From Planktothrix sp. FACHB-1365 (GTDB taxonomy: Bacteria > Cyanobacteriota > Cyanobacteriia > Cyanobacteriales > Microcoleaceae), in the NCBI RefSeq assembly GCF_014697575.1, contig NZ_JACJSC010000004.1, positions 1 through 64,000 on the forward strand: a stretch of DNA of 64,000 nt. The letters run 5' to 3'. Made by a program: the position numbers and the translations under genes. Under the pieces are notes generated by a model. That model did not search any database, was not told where the DNA came from, and saw only the letters and a list, made by a program, of their open reading frames with translations. Of the stretch, positions 47,680 to 56,841 are shown in pieces; position 1 is the stretch's first letter, and each line of letters starts with the position of its first letter.

Positions 47680-48243
47680 ATGCTGTGGGCAAATCGTAAA
47701 CAAACTCAGTCAGTCACATTCACCGAAGATGCAGCAGATCAGACATTATTAGATGCGATTGAGACTGAATTATCGCAGGCAAAATATCAAACCTTTAGTA
47801 ATCTTTGTAAACAAGCTCTTTGGCAATTTTTATTAATCTCTCGTTCCGAATCTCCAACTCCTCCTTCGGCAAATTCTACCCCGAATCCTCCTCAAGTTTT
47901 ACCCAATTTGCAGCGCGTTGAAGAGCGGTTATTTGAAATTCAAAATAAATTAACAGATTTAGAAAAGAAGGTATTAACGGAAGAGGGAACTCCAACAGAT
48001 CGTTTGGATGTTCAACTTCATCAGTTAACCCAACAAATGACTCAATTACAAATCTCTATTAATCAAAAATTAACTGACATTGCGACAGGTTTAGAAGCGG
48101 TTCAATCTCAACCTCAATCTATACCTGTAATTGTTACCGAATCAAATCCGTTCCCAGCAGATCCAGAACCTGTTTCTAAAGAATCTATGGAAGAAGCTGA
48201 TCCTTTACTTCAACGTTTAGGTTCTTTATTAGATGATTTTTAG
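47680..48243 (+). CDS. Putative ParR-like partner: ribbon-helix-helix-like N terminus and coiled coil
   Basis: The 187-residue protein starts with SVTFTEDAADQTLLDAIETE then KYQTFSNLCKQALWQFLL, a beta-strand plus two helices compatible with a ribbon-helix-helix DNA-binding fold. A Pro/Ser linker and coiled-coil heptads follow (RVEERLFEIQNKLTDLEKKV; QLTQQMTQLQISINQKL). The acidic, hydrophobic tail (EADPLLQRLGSLLDDF) could bind the ParM-like filament or the membrane. The ParR role is inferred from fold and position only. Confidence 0.65.
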   Translation: MLWANRKQTQSVTFTEDAADQTLLDAIETELSQAKYQTFSNLCKQALWQFLLISRSESPTPPSANSTPNPPQVLPNLQRVEERLFEIQNKLTDLEKKVLTEEGTPTDRLDVQLHQLTQQMTQLQISINQKLTDIATGLEAVQSQPQSIPVIVTESNPFPADPEPVSKESMEEADPLLQRLGSLLDDF

Positions 48244-48245
48244 GG

Positions 48246-48291
48246 GAATTATGAATTACGAATTATGAATTACGAATTACGAATTATGAAT
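48246..48291. repeat. Heptamer array (GAATTAC / GAATTAT)n
   Basis: About 6.5 mixed copies lie between the convergent ParR-like and rph genes. Confidence 0.9.
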
Positions 48292-48322
48292 GGGTAATAG
48301 AAAAAAATCTACTGTTTGTTAT

Positions 48323-49066
48323 TTATGATTCCCCACTTTTTAGGAGGATAAACTCTCCTAATATTTGACGTTGAGCTTTTAATAATTCTTGTATTCCTAA
48401 TTCTGCAAAATTCAAAATTTTATCTAATTGTTCTCGACTAAAACTTCCTAATTCAGCCGTTCCTTGCAGTTCAATAATTTCTAATTCTTCCGTCATCACT
48501 AAATTAAAATCGATGTCAGCAGCCACATCCTCAATATAATTCAAATCCAAATAAGGTTCCCCTTCCAATAACCCCACAGAAATCGCTGCAATTTGATGAC
48601 AAATCGGTAATTGTTGAAGTTGCCCTTTTTGAATCAATGAATTTAAGGCATCTACTAACGCTACAAAACCCCCCGTAATAGCCGTAGTTCGCGTTCCAGC
48701 ATCGGCTTGAATGACATCCGTATCAACAGTAATGGTATATTCTCCTAATGCTTTTAAATCAAGTGCGGCTCTTAAACTCCGTCCAATTAATCGTTGAATT
48801 TCTTGGGTTCGTCCTGATAATTTTAAAAATTCTCTCGGTTGACGTTGTGGAGTTGCTCCGGGTAACATTCGATATTCTGCTGTTAACCATCCTTGTCCTG
48901 TATTCTGTAAAAATTTAGGGACTCCCGGTTCAATACTAACACTACATAAAACTTTTGTATCTCCACTTTTCGCTAAAACAGAGCCCGGGGAAAAGCGAGT
49001 AAAATTTCGTTCAAAACTCACAGGACGGAGTTGATTCGGTTCTCTATGATCAGGACGTTTCCACAT
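48323..49066 (-). CDS. rph: Ribonuclease PH
   Basis: From the ATG at 49066 ([15 protein letters not shown]) the product is 247 residues. A TTG at 49090 would add eight non-conserved residues. Phosphorolytic RNase signatures are present: [57 protein letters not shown] and [16 protein letters not shown]. It trims tRNA 3' ends using phosphate. It ends the minus-strand nucleotide cluster. Confidence 0.96.
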   Translation of the reverse strand: MWKRPDHREPNQLRPVSFERNFTRFSPGSVLAKSGDTKVLCSVSIEPGVPKFLQNTGQGWLTAEYRMLPGATPQRQPREFLKLSGRTQEIQRLIGRSLRAALDLKALGEYTITVDTDVIQADAGTRTTAITGGFVALVDALNSLIQKGQLQQLPICHQIAAISVGLLEGEPYLDLNYIEDVAADIDFNLVMTEELEIIELQGTAELGSFSREQLDKILNFAELGIQELLKAQRQILGEFILLKSGES

Positions 49067-49184
49067 AATTAATTTAGGAGTTAAGAACAAGTGGAACAGG
49101 CATCTTGCCTGTTATTAAGTAAGCCTGTTAAGTAAGCCTGTTAAGTGTGCTTTGGGGGAAGAAGAGACGGTCAACAGCCAACCG

Positions 49185-49742
49185 TCAACCGTCAACACTC
49201 AGACGTTGACAAATCTCTTGATAAATTTGTTCGGGGGGTTGCTCCCCATTCACATCTAAAAGATGACCTCTAGGTTCATAATATTCTAAAATCGGAATAG
49301 TCCGTTGATAAAATAATTCAATTCGGCGCTCAATAATTCCCAGTTGATCATCCGCACGCGATCGCTCTAAAGAACGGTTTTTTAACACTTTTTCTGGAAC
49401 ATTCAAATAAATGACCCAATTTAACCGTTGGTCTAAATCTTCTAATAAAAAATCTAATTCTTCCGCCTGAAATGCTGTGCGAGGATAACCATCCAAAAGC
49501 CAACCCTTTGCTACATCAGGCTCTAACAATTGTTGACGGACAAATTGAATCATCATTTCATCGGGAACTAATTCCCCTTGTTCAACAAAGGGTTTAGCTT
49601 GTCGGCCTAATTCTGTCTGAGCCCTGATCTTTTGTCTCAAAATCTGACCGATATCTAAGCAAGGAATACCCAAATAGCTGCATAGCAGTTTGGCTTGAGT
49701 TCCCTTTCCGGCTCCCGGCCCCCCTAGAATTACCAGTCTCAC
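49185..49742 (-). CDS. adk: Adenylate kinase (short LID form)
   Basis: The 185-residue protein has VILGGPGAGKGTQAKLL, the AMP-binding DIGQILRQKI, LLDGYPRTAFQAEELD and RADDQLGIIERRIELF. It interconverts AMP, ADP and ATP. The start is GTG at 49742, supported by GGAGGAG about 9 bases upstream. The length matches the short variant lacking the extended zinc LID. Cyanobacteria often carry a second adk elsewhere. Confidence 0.93.
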   Translation of the reverse strand: MRLVILGGPGAGKGTQAKLLCSYLGIPCLDIGQILRQKIRAQTELGRQAKPFVEQGELVPDEMMIQFVRQQLLEPDVAKGWLLDGYPRTAFQAEELDFLLEDLDQRLNWVIYLNVPEKVLKNRSLERSRADDQLGIIERRIELFYQRTIPILEYYEPRGHLLDVNGEQPPEQIYQEICQRLSVDG

Positions 49743-49834
49743 AATATTTAGCTCCTCCGATGTTGAAATCTGACCCTTATTAAAATCACTGAATTGAATT
49801 CCTAAAATCCCAAAAATTAATCTAACTTTATGAT

Positions 49835-50407
49835 CTATTGTCCCCCTTTAACCATTGTCGAAACTGAAGTTGGATTTAATAAAAATGAGGCTCCCTTTTG
49901 AGTAATTTCTTCAGAAAGATAAATCTGTTTTAATGTCACTAAGCCATCATTAATATATAAATCTCGTACCATTGCCTTTTCCCCACTATTAAAAATAGTC
50001 TCATAAAAGACTTCTTTAATTCCTGTAGAAATAATTAATTTTAAACAGGAAATACAGGGTTCTAAAGTAACATAAATACTCGCTCCCCCACAACTAATCC
50101 CATGTTTAGCCGCTTGAGCGATCGCATTGGCTTCAGCATGAACCGCACGAGAGGGTAAAACGGGACTGGCATCACAGGTACTTAACCCTGGATAACAATA
50201 GCCCTGAGTCGTGCAATGAATGGAACCGGAGGGCGAACCATTGTAACCCGTAGCAAGGATTTGTCGATCTTTAACAATGACTGCACCCACCGGAAACACT
50301 AAACAGGTCGAGCGCGTGGCGACCAGTTTAGCCATCATCATAAAATACTCATCCCAAGTCGGTCGCAGAGGCGGTTGATAGGTTTCAGGTGAATTTTCCA
50401 TACCCAT
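49835..50407 (-). CDS. dCMP deaminase (ComEB-like cytidine deaminase fold)
   Basis: The 190-residue protein has zinc ligands HAEANAIAQAAKHG (His, catalytic Glu) and LEPCISCLKLII (two Cys), with GYNGSPSGSIHC and the second Cys/His-rich region (CTTQGYCYPGLSTCDASP) typical of deoxycytidylate deaminases. It makes dUMP, the substrate of ThyX encoded about 600 bp upstream. dut lies between them, 14 bp away. Confidence 0.92.
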   Translation of the reverse strand: MGMENSPETYQPPLRPTWDEYFMMMAKLVATRSTCLVFPVGAVIVKDRQILATGYNGSPSGSIHCTTQGYCYPGLSTCDASPVLPSRAVHAEANAIAQAAKHGISCGGASIYVTLEPCISCLKLIISTGIKEVFYETIFNSGEKAMVRDLYINDGLVTLKQIYLSEEITQKGASFLLNPTSVSTMVKGGQ

Positions 50408-50420
50408 AAAACAGTAAAAA

Positions 50421-50867
50421 TTAGTTGAGTTTTGCGGATGTTAATCCCGTAGACCCAAATCCATTATCGCGTCTTGTGGTATCACTTAACTGTTGAACTT
50501 CTTGAATCTCAACCTGCAAAACAGGTGCAATTACCATTTGAGCGATTTTCATTCCTTTAGTAATATTAAAGGATGTTTTACCATGATTGATCAAAATCAC
50601 TCCAATTTCTCCCCGATATCCCGCATCAATGGTTCCAGGGGTATTCAAAACAGTGATTTGATGTTTCAAGGCTAACCCACTTCTGGGACGAATTTGGGCT
50701 TCTGTTCCTAATGGTAATTCAATCGCAATTCCAGTGGGAATTAATTGACTTTCTCCGGGTTCAATTGTTGTATTAACTATGGAAAATAAATCTAATCCAG
50801 CATCCCCAATATGAGCATATTGAGGTAAAATCGCTTCTTCTTTCAGTTTTAAGATTTTCAATTGCAT
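50421..50867 (-). CDS. dut: dUTP diphosphatase
   Basis: The true start is the ATG at 50867 ([20 protein letters not shown]). The open frame continues to 50966 only because the upstream heptamer repeats encode an artificial LPIAYCLFP-type run. Motifs include [38 protein letters not shown] and the C-terminal [10 protein letters not shown] that closes over the active site. It hydrolyses dUTP to dUMP, feeding thymidylate synthesis. Confidence 0.95.
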   Translation of the reverse strand: MQLKILKLKEEAILPQYAHIGDAGLDLFSIVNTTIEPGESQLIPTGIAIELPLGTEAQIRPRSGLALKHQITVLNTPGTIDAGYRGEIGVILINHGKTSFNITKGMKIAQMVIAPVLQVEIQEVQQLSDTTRRDNGFGSTGLTSAKLN

Positions 50868-50877
50868 ATTTTTTAAA

Positions 50878-51040
50878 GGGAACAGGGAACAGGGAACAGG
50901 GAACAGGCAATAGGCAATAGGCAATAGGAAATAGGCAATAGGCAATAGGCAATAGGAAATAGGCAATAGGAAATAGGCAATAAGCCGACAACTGATAACT
51001 GATAACTGATGACTGATAACTGATAACTGATAACTGATTA
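50878..51040. repeat. Composite heptamer array with three different 7-bp units
   Basis: GGGAACA units (50878-50907) pass into GGCAATA/GGAAATA units (to about 50983) and then AACTGAT units (to 51040), which overlap the thyX stop. All three keep a 7-bp period. The array separates thyX from dut. Confidence 0.9.
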
Positions 51041-51760
51041 CGGTGCAAGTCGAGCTTTTCCGAGTCGAGTGTGTTCATACCATTTAGCAATATCAGGAAC
51101 CCATTCTTCAACATGGGGCCACATTAAATCGCAGAGTTTTTGGATTTCTAATTGTGCATCTTTTTTAAAGCGTAAATCCAGAAAATGTAATAATGCCCTT
51201 AAGGTAAAACTGACAACAAAATGTTGACGATAATCAAAGGGAACTTTTCCCCGTGCGTGTTCTTCCGACATTCCATTTTCAAGATCAATTTTATAGCGTT
51301 TTGCCGCTTCCAAACACCAGTTTAAATCCTGTTGACGTTGTTCAGGAGAATAATAATATTTTTTCCCTTGGCGATCGCTATAATAACCCACAGGACGTAA
51401 ATAAAAAGCGTCTTCAATATCCCCTTTTCCTTCAGCAACGGCTAATACTTTTCCCGAAGTATAGCGGTACGATTGACAATCAAAACTGATACCTATCCTG
51501 TGAGTTCTCGCTTGCTGCATCACACTATGGGGAAAATAACCACAATTAAACACAATTTGGCAGTGTTCTAATGGCCCATAATGTCCCCGTTCACCCGCTA
51601 ATAAACGCTTAACAATGACTTCCCCAGCTTTTTCTTCAGACGGCCAAGATTCTCTTTCCTCAACAACAAACTGATCGCTATAATCTTGGTGCATTGCAGC
51701 ATAAATCACCTGCTGAGGAAAAGGAGTTTTAGCAATTACTTCTACACGAAATCGATCCAT
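51038..51760 (-). CDS. thyX: Flavin-dependent thymidylate synthase
   Basis: The 240-residue protein carries the ThyX motif region in a variant form ([18 protein letters not shown], where the consensus is RHR-x7-S), plus [10 protein letters not shown] and [13 protein letters not shown] near the FAD/dUMP site. It converts dUMP to dTMP using methylene-THF and FAD. It heads a same-strand run with dut, dCMP deaminase and adk. Its stop codon lies in the heptamer array. Confidence 0.95.
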   Translation of the reverse strand: MDRFRVEVIAKTPFPQQVIYAAMHQDYSDQFVVEERESWPSEEKAGEVIVKRLLAGERGHYGPLEHCQIVFNCGYFPHSVMQQARTHRIGISFDCQSYRYTSGKVLAVAEGKGDIEDAFYLRPVGYYSDRQGKKYYYSPEQRQQDLNWCLEAAKRYKIDLENGMSEEHARGKVPFDYRQHFVVSFTLRALLHFLDLRFKKDAQLEIQKLCDLMWPHVEEWVPDIAKWYEHTRLGKARLAP

Positions 51761-51871
51761 TTTTGATCAAAACCAACCCAATTAAAAGCTTCAATATTTT
51801 CAGCCTTTAACATTAAAGCACTAAATGGAACAATTTGAGTTATTTTAAGATTAACCACAGAATTCTTGATT

Positions 51872-52444
51872 ATGCTTTCCGACAAATTTACCGAAGCCTT
51901 AGTTTATGCAGCGCAACTCCACGCCACCCAAATTCGTAAAGGTTCAGGAGTGCCTTATATTGCTCATCTGTTAGGAGTTGCCAGTATTGCCTTAGAATAT
52001 GGGGCTAACGAATCAGAAGCGATCGCAGCCCTGTTACATGATGCCATAGAAGACCAAGGAGGAGCTAAAATTCGAGACGAAATTCAACACCATTTTGGGG
52101 AAACCGTCGCGGCAATTGTTGAAGGGTGTACCGATACTGATATTAGCCCTAAACCGCCTTGGAGAGAAAGAAAACAAGCTTATATTGCCCATATTCCCCA
52201 CACTTCCCCTTCGGTGCGGTTAGTTTCTGCGGCGGATAAACTGTATAATGCTCAATCGATTTTAAAAGATTATCGTCAACTGGGAGAGGATTTATGGCAA
52301 AGATTTACAGGCAAAAAAGAAGGAACTCTATGGTACTATCGAACCTTAGTTGATGCTTTTCGTCAAGTAGAATCAACACCTTTAGTTGAAGAATTAGATC
52401 GGGTTGTTTCTGAACTGGAACAGTTAGTGAAACAAGATCATTAA
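51872..52444 (+). CDS. HD-domain hydrolase, MESH1/SpoT-hydrolase-like
   Basis: The ATG at 51872 (MLSDKFTEALVYAAQLH) is preferred to the TTG at 51866. The 190 residues match the (p)ppGpp hydrolase fold: ATQIRKGSGVPYIAH, AALLHDAIEDQGG (HD and ED), ETVAAIVEGCTDTD and VRLVSAADKLYNAQSIL. There is no synthetase domain. It is a candidate small alarmone hydrolase, although a NADPH or other nucleotide substrate is possible as for animal MESH1. Confidence 0.85.
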   Translation: MLSDKFTEALVYAAQLHATQIRKGSGVPYIAHLLGVASIALEYGANESEAIAALLHDAIEDQGGAKIRDEIQHHFGETVAAIVEGCTDTDISPKPPWRERKQAYIAHIPHTSPSVRLVSAADKLYNAQSILKDYRQLGEDLWQRFTGKKEGTLWYYRTLVDAFRQVESTPLVEELDRVVSELEQLVKQDH

Positions 52445-52478
52445 CCCTAAAGAATTATCTTATTTTAATGGATTAATA

Positions 52479-53606
52479 ATGGCAAATGTTCGTTTAGAAA
52501 ATATTACCCGACGTTATCATACCACCCTTGCAATTGAAGAGATTAATTTTGAAGTTCCCGATGGAGAATTCTGGGTATTAGTAGGGCCATCGGGTTGTGG
52601 AAAATCAACAATTTTAAGAACCATTGCTGGGTTAGAAACAGCCACTTCTGGCAATGTTTATATTGATAATACCTTAGTGAATGAGATTCCAGCGCGTAAA
52701 CGAGATGTGGCGATGGTATTTCAAAATTATGCCCTTTATCCCCATCTCAGCGTGGCTGAAAATTTAGCCTTTGGCTTAAAAATGCGGGGAGTTAATGCTA
52801 AAAAAACGCAAGAAATCATTCTAAAAGTAGCTCAATCTCTTTCCATTGAACATTTATTAAATCGTAAACCCAAACAACTTTCAGGCGGACAACAACAACG
52901 GGTTGCTTTAGGACGAGCGATCGCCCGTGAACCAAAAGTTTTCCTATTAGATGAACCCTTATCAAACTTAGATGCTCAACTGCGAGATGATACCCGTGCC
53001 GAACTTAAACAACTGCATCAGCGCTTAGGAATTACAACCATTTATGTTACCCATGATCAAGTAGAGGCGATGACGTTAGCCGATAAACTGGTAATTCTCC
53101 ATCAAGGAAAAATTCAACAAATCGGTGTTCCTCAAATGGTTTATTCTCGTCCTAAAAATCGGATGGTTGCCACTTTTTTAGGTAATCCTCCCATGAATAT
53201 TTTACCAATTACATACAGAAATAGTTTATTTTGGATTGGAAATCAATCCTTAACTTGTCCGAGCGCAATTCGAGAAAAATTACAACCCCAGGAAGGTCAA
53301 AAATTTGATTTGGGTATTCGTCCTGAACATATTCAATTCATCACTTCCGAGAATGTTATTGATGATTTACAACAAGATGTTTGGGCCTTTGAAAAAGTCC
53401 CCCTGGATGTGGAAGTTAGTGTTGTCGAACCCTTGGGCCGAGAAACATTAGTTCGCGCCGATATCCCCCAAACCGATCAATATTTTATTCAATTTCAAGT
53501 CCCTATTCACCATCGCCTTCATCCCGGCGATCGCTTAACCATCAAACTAGATTTGAATCAGATTTTAATCTTTAATGCCACAACAGGCGATACTCTCTAT
53601 CCTTAA
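52479..53606 (+). CDS. Sugar-type ABC transporter ATP-binding protein (UgpC/MalK-like)
   Basis: The 375-residue ATPase has Walker A LVGPSGCGKSTILRTIAGLE, Q-loop VFQNYALYPHLSV, signature LSGGQQQRVALGRAIA, Walker B KVFLLDEPLSNLDAQLRDD and a C-terminal TOBE/OB region (about 240-375; FDLGIRPEHIQF). No permease or binding protein is adjacent. In cyanobacteria a single MalK-like ATPase often serves several sugar or osmolyte importers encoded elsewhere. Confidence 0.93.
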   Translation: MANVRLENITRRYHTTLAIEEINFEVPDGEFWVLVGPSGCGKSTILRTIAGLETATSGNVYIDNTLVNEIPARKRDVAMVFQNYALYPHLSVAENLAFGLKMRGVNAKKTQEIILKVAQSLSIEHLLNRKPKQLSGGQQQRVALGRAIAREPKVFLLDEPLSNLDAQLRDDTRAELKQLHQRLGITTIYVTHDQVEAMTLADKLVILHQGKIQQIGVPQMVYSRPKNRMVATFLGNPPMNILPITYRNSLFWIGNQSLTCPSAIREKLQPQEGQKFDLGIRPEHIQFITSENVIDDLQQDVWAFEKVPLDVEVSVVEPLGRETLVRADIPQTDQYFIQFQVPIHHRLHPGDRLTIKLDLNQILIFNATTGDTLYP

Positions 53607-53998
53607 AATCTTCATCGGGTGCGTCAGGTCAAGTTCCAGGCCCCACCCAACCCTTAATTTTGTATCTAAAGTAACTGAAATTCTTTACAGACTATGATTT
53701 TTAGATTATCTTAGAAACATCCTCTTCAAAGCCAAAAAGAGAGGCAATTAAAGCCCCGAAATTAGTAAAGAAAGTTGAACTAATATGGATTTTTATTAAA
53801 TCCGTAAAAAAAATTAAACTCTACATAAAAAATATTCTATTTTCCTAATTTTGAATCATACTTAAAAATAAATCCTGAGTCGATGAGGATAATACGCTGT
53901 CCGGTGGGAAGAGTGAAATCGTCAACTATTGGGGTTGTTTCACCCAAATCCTCATCTATCCTCCATTCAGGACTATTCCCTACCCCCCTAAAACCAAT
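53607..53998. other. Intergenic region, nothing recognised
   Basis: AT-rich, 392 bp between two same-strand genes. No stable coding frame, tRNA or strong hairpin was seen. Confidence 0.5.
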
Positions 53999-55033
53999 AT
54001 GATGCTTTTAAATCAACCTAATTTGAAACAGGATGAATCTGAAATTAGGAATCAGGATGATATTTTTCCGATTAGTTACTCTACCCTGGATGTTAGAGCA
54101 TTAATCAGTGAAATTTTAAGTTGTTATTCCATTGATACCGTTGAAAAATGTAAATTTTGGCATCGAGGTTTAAGTGATGTTTATTTCATAAAAACTCAAA
54201 CTTCTCGTTATTTTTTAAGAATATCCCATCAACATTGGCGATGTCGAGCAGAAATTGAATTTGAGCTTGAATTGCTAGATTTTTTGCATAATCATCAAAT
54301 CCCAGTTGCTTATCCCTTAAGAACAACAGAGGGAAAATTATTCATTGAAATTAATGCCCCTGAAGGCAAACGATATGCAGTATTATTAGTTAATGCTCCC
54401 GGTCAAATTGCTATTGGAGATTTGAATATCAGCCAAAGTTTAAAATTAGGCGCGACCGTTGGTAAAATTCATCAAGTGGCTGTAAATTTTCAACCTTCAG
54501 TTCAACGCCAACCTTTAAATTCTGATTATTTATTAGAGAGTTCCTTCCTAACCATTGCTCCCTATTTAAAAAACAGACCACTGGATTTAAACTGTTTAGC
54601 AGACATTGTATTTCAACTCAAAGCTCAATTGCAAAATTTACCTCAAAATCCTCCTTTTTGGGGAATTTGTTGGGGTGATCCCCATAGTGGTAATGCTCAT
54701 TTTACCCCCGATGATCAAATTACCTTATTTGACTTTGATCAATGTGGATATGGGTGGCGAGCGTTTGATATTGCTAAGTTTTTACAAGTCTCCTTACAGT
54801 CGGGACTGAGTAAAAAAGTTCGAGAAGCTTTTTTAGTTGGGTATGAAGGGATTAACCCGTTAACTGAACTGGAAAAAAGCAATATTCAAGCCTTAACTCA
54901 AACGGCTCATATTTGGGCTTGGGCGATTAGTATTATTAACGCAGAACAGTTTAACTATAGCCGTTTAGATCCGAGTTATTTTACTCGATATTTACAACAA
55001 TTAAAACGCTTACATTCCCCAGACTGGCAATAA
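53999..55033 (+). CDS. APH/ChoK-fold phosphotransferase (SrkA-like)
   Basis: The 344-residue protein has a kinase-like fold: HRGLSDVYFIKT with YFLRISH as ATP-binding strands, catalytic loop ICWGDPHSGNAHF and metal motif LFDFDQCGYGWRAFDIAKFL. It belongs with aminoglycoside phosphotransferase-fold kinases such as SrkA/homoserine kinase II types. Substrate is unknown; antibiotic resistance should not be inferred. Two ATGs (53999, 54002) are possible starts. Confidence 0.8.
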   Translation: MMLLNQPNLKQDESEIRNQDDIFPISYSTLDVRALISEILSCYSIDTVEKCKFWHRGLSDVYFIKTQTSRYFLRISHQHWRCRAEIEFELELLDFLHNHQIPVAYPLRTTEGKLFIEINAPEGKRYAVLLVNAPGQIAIGDLNISQSLKLGATVGKIHQVAVNFQPSVQRQPLNSDYLLESSFLTIAPYLKNRPLDLNCLADIVFQLKAQLQNLPQNPPFWGICWGDPHSGNAHFTPDDQITLFDFDQCGYGWRAFDIAKFLQVSLQSGLSKKVREAFLVGYEGINPLTELEKSNIQALTQTAHIWAWAISIINAEQFNYSRLDPSYFTRYLQQLKRLHSPDWQ

Positions 55034-55046
55034 AATCAATTCAAAA

Positions 55047-55547
55047 TTAGTCTGGGAGAAATCCACAACTAATTTCAATAATGCGATTGTTCTCTAATTT
55101 AAAATAGAGATACGATCCCCCTGAAAAGGAATAGCTGACAACTTGAATATCCTCTTGACTGTGGGGTTCTTGTTGACCATAAACCTCGAATATACGATTT
55201 AAAGAATCTCCCACCCGCACCCCGTCCGGTGTGGCTAAACTCCCATCAGTGGTGGTTAAAACCACAATTCTTTCATCTCCAATATCAACAATTAAATTAG
55301 GATAAACCAGTCGAGCATAGGTGTTATAGTTCCCCGGAGGATGTTTTAAAATTTGAAGCGGTGTTCCTAAAATGTCTAATTTTGAGGGTAAATCTCCTAA
55401 GCGAAATTCCCCTAAACCCAGTTGTTTTTCTGGGGAAGGATCAGCTACACTTGCAGAAATTCCAAATGGAATTGGGAGAGTATTAAAAGCTATAACTCCA
55501 CTTCCCAGAAGGAGAAGAGTAAGCAAAATATTGAAAGGATTTTTCAT
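55047..55547 (-). CDS. Secreted or membrane-anchored protein of unknown function
   Basis: The N-terminal signal-like helix (about 5-25, ILLTLLLLGSGVIAF) precedes a 140-residue beta-rich domain with FRLGDLPSKLDILGTPLQIL, LIVDIGDERIVVLTTTDG and GVRVGDSLNRIFEVYGQQ. The repeated 'G-(D/E)-S/L...IF..YG' pattern is reminiscent of SmpA/OmlA-like lipoprotein folds, which is weak evidence. Its ATG overlaps the stop of the upstream truncated ArsA-like gene (ATGA), implying translational coupling. Confidence 0.65.
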   Translation of the reverse strand: MKNPFNILLTLLLLGSGVIAFNTLPIPFGISASVADPSPEKQLGLGEFRLGDLPSKLDILGTPLQILKHPPGNYNTYARLVYPNLIVDIGDERIVVLTTTDGSLATPDGVRVGDSLNRIFEVYGQQEPHSQEDIQVVSYSFSGGSYLYFKLENNRIIEISCGFLPD

Positions 55548-55795
55548 CTTAATTTTTCCCCATCTAATGCTCTAACTTTTAAATTGGATAAATTTTCAGC
55601 AATCTCAGCTTTATCTGTAACGGGAATTTGTAAAATATCCCCCAAGGAATGGGCGGGATCTGTCGAAAGGAGTAAGATTTGTTCATCAGGAAATTCTTTA
55701 GTCCATTGTAGGGCAAACCCACAGGAAAGGGTGGTTTTTCCCACACCCCCTTTTCCACGGAATAATACTAGACTAAGGGTGTTGAAATTAAACAT
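55544..55795 (-). pseudogene. Truncated ArsA/GET3-like ATPase N-terminal fragment
   Basis: The ATG at 55795 gives MFNFNTLSLVLFRGKGGVGK, then TTLSCGFALQWTKEF and LLLSTDPAHSLGDILQIPV, a textbook ArsA/GET3 N terminus with deviant Walker A. The frame stops after 83 residues, where family members run to about 300-600. I see no continuation in other frames before the next gene. It may be a decayed gene or a retained short ORF, since its stop is coupled to the next start. Confidence 0.75.
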
Positions 55796-55804
55796 TTTAA
55801 TCAA

Positions 55805-56261
55805 CGTTTGCTATATTTCTACTTTAGCGGTTTGTGGTGGCTTAAGAGATAAAACCCTAGGAATGTGTTCGATGTAGCCTTAGCCTCTTGTGTCAGTTGT
55901 TCAAGTGTTATAGCCCTGGCAAAAATTTTAGCGACTGATCTCCCATCGAAAACGGTAGAACCGTTGATCAGCCAGACTAGAATACAGAGGGAATCGTAAA
56001 ATCTGCCCCAACTTAGAATTGAACTGTCACAGGATAGAGAATAAAGGGGTTGTTAATTACAGATAATAGAAACATAGAAACCAAGAGTAAGGTTCAATTG
56101 ACAAATTGAGAACTCGGAAACAAGGGAAGAAATTGATCCCTCTTGAGAGATAATCAAGATCCTGTCCCGCCCTGGACAATCTCGAAGATCTAAACATCCC
56201 TAACCTTCATTTTTGCCCTCGGATGAAGGAATCAATCACTAACTTAGAACAGAATTAGGAC
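55805..56261. other. Intergenic region, nothing recognised
   Basis: 457 bp between divergent genes. No gene or strong repeat was seen. Confidence 0.5.
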
Positions 56262-56270
56262 GTGAATATT

Positions 56271-56504
56271 ATGTTGAACAACCTGAGAAAAAAATACAGT
56301 GGGATTATGGCATTATCATTAGTTGGAGTCATGAATGCCACTCCTAGTTTAGCTTATCCGGTGGGGGTAACTTCTACCCCTGCAACGATTATACCCTCAA
56401 CCTCTGAGTCCATACAGCCCCAGACTTCAACATTAGAATCCCTGTTAAAGGGGCCCCAAGTCAGCAGACGGATTTCTGAATGCTACGATAATGGGTTATG
56501 TTAG
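56271..56504 (+). CDS. Small predicted secreted protein
   Basis: From the ATG at 56271 (AGGA 11 bases upstream; a GTG at 56262 is also possible) the product is 77 residues. It has a signal-like hydrophobic segment (IMALSLVGVMNATPSLA, cleavage likely after the last Ala), then a Thr/Ser/Pro-rich stretch and a short Cys-containing end (RRISECYDNGLC). No family recognised. Confidence 0.55.
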   Translation: MLNNLRKKYSGIMALSLVGVMNATPSLAYPVGVTSTPATIIPSTSESIQPQTSTLESLLKGPQVSRRISECYDNGLC

Positions 56505-56841
56505 ATGTTAACCCTTGGTGAAAGTTGATGGTACTGATCAACCCTCGATTCACTAAGTTTCAACGGACGGGCCGTATCCTGTTAGACTTCCTTTGCTGGA
56601 ATCTATCCGCCATTCTTTGGGTAAAGAGGCAGCAGGGGCGGAATGTGCCTAATTTTTTATTAAAAATCCCATATTGATTCTTTTAATTATTTCTAATTGT
56701 TAAAACTTAATCAAGTTTTATCGGCTAACAAGAACTATGGGGTTTTTGTTAACGGCTTGGAGTGGTAATTAGAAATTTAAACTTAACTATCCCTTGCTAA
56801 AGTAACCGTTTAATGACAATCCCTCAAGGAGATTTTTAACG
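56505..56841. other. Leader/promoter region of the STAND-WD40 gene
   Basis: No gene in 337 bp. AAGGAG at 56826-56831 is a strong ribosome-binding site for the ATG at 56842. Confidence 0.55.

Noticed and set aside
50773-51114. ORF with repeated PIAYCLF units and the extended N terminus of dut
   Set aside because: These are translations of the heptamer arrays; dut has a conserved start at 50867.
53999-55033. Aminoglycoside resistance gene
   Set aside because: Only the general APH fold is visible; chromosomal context and SrkA-like motifs give no support for resistance.
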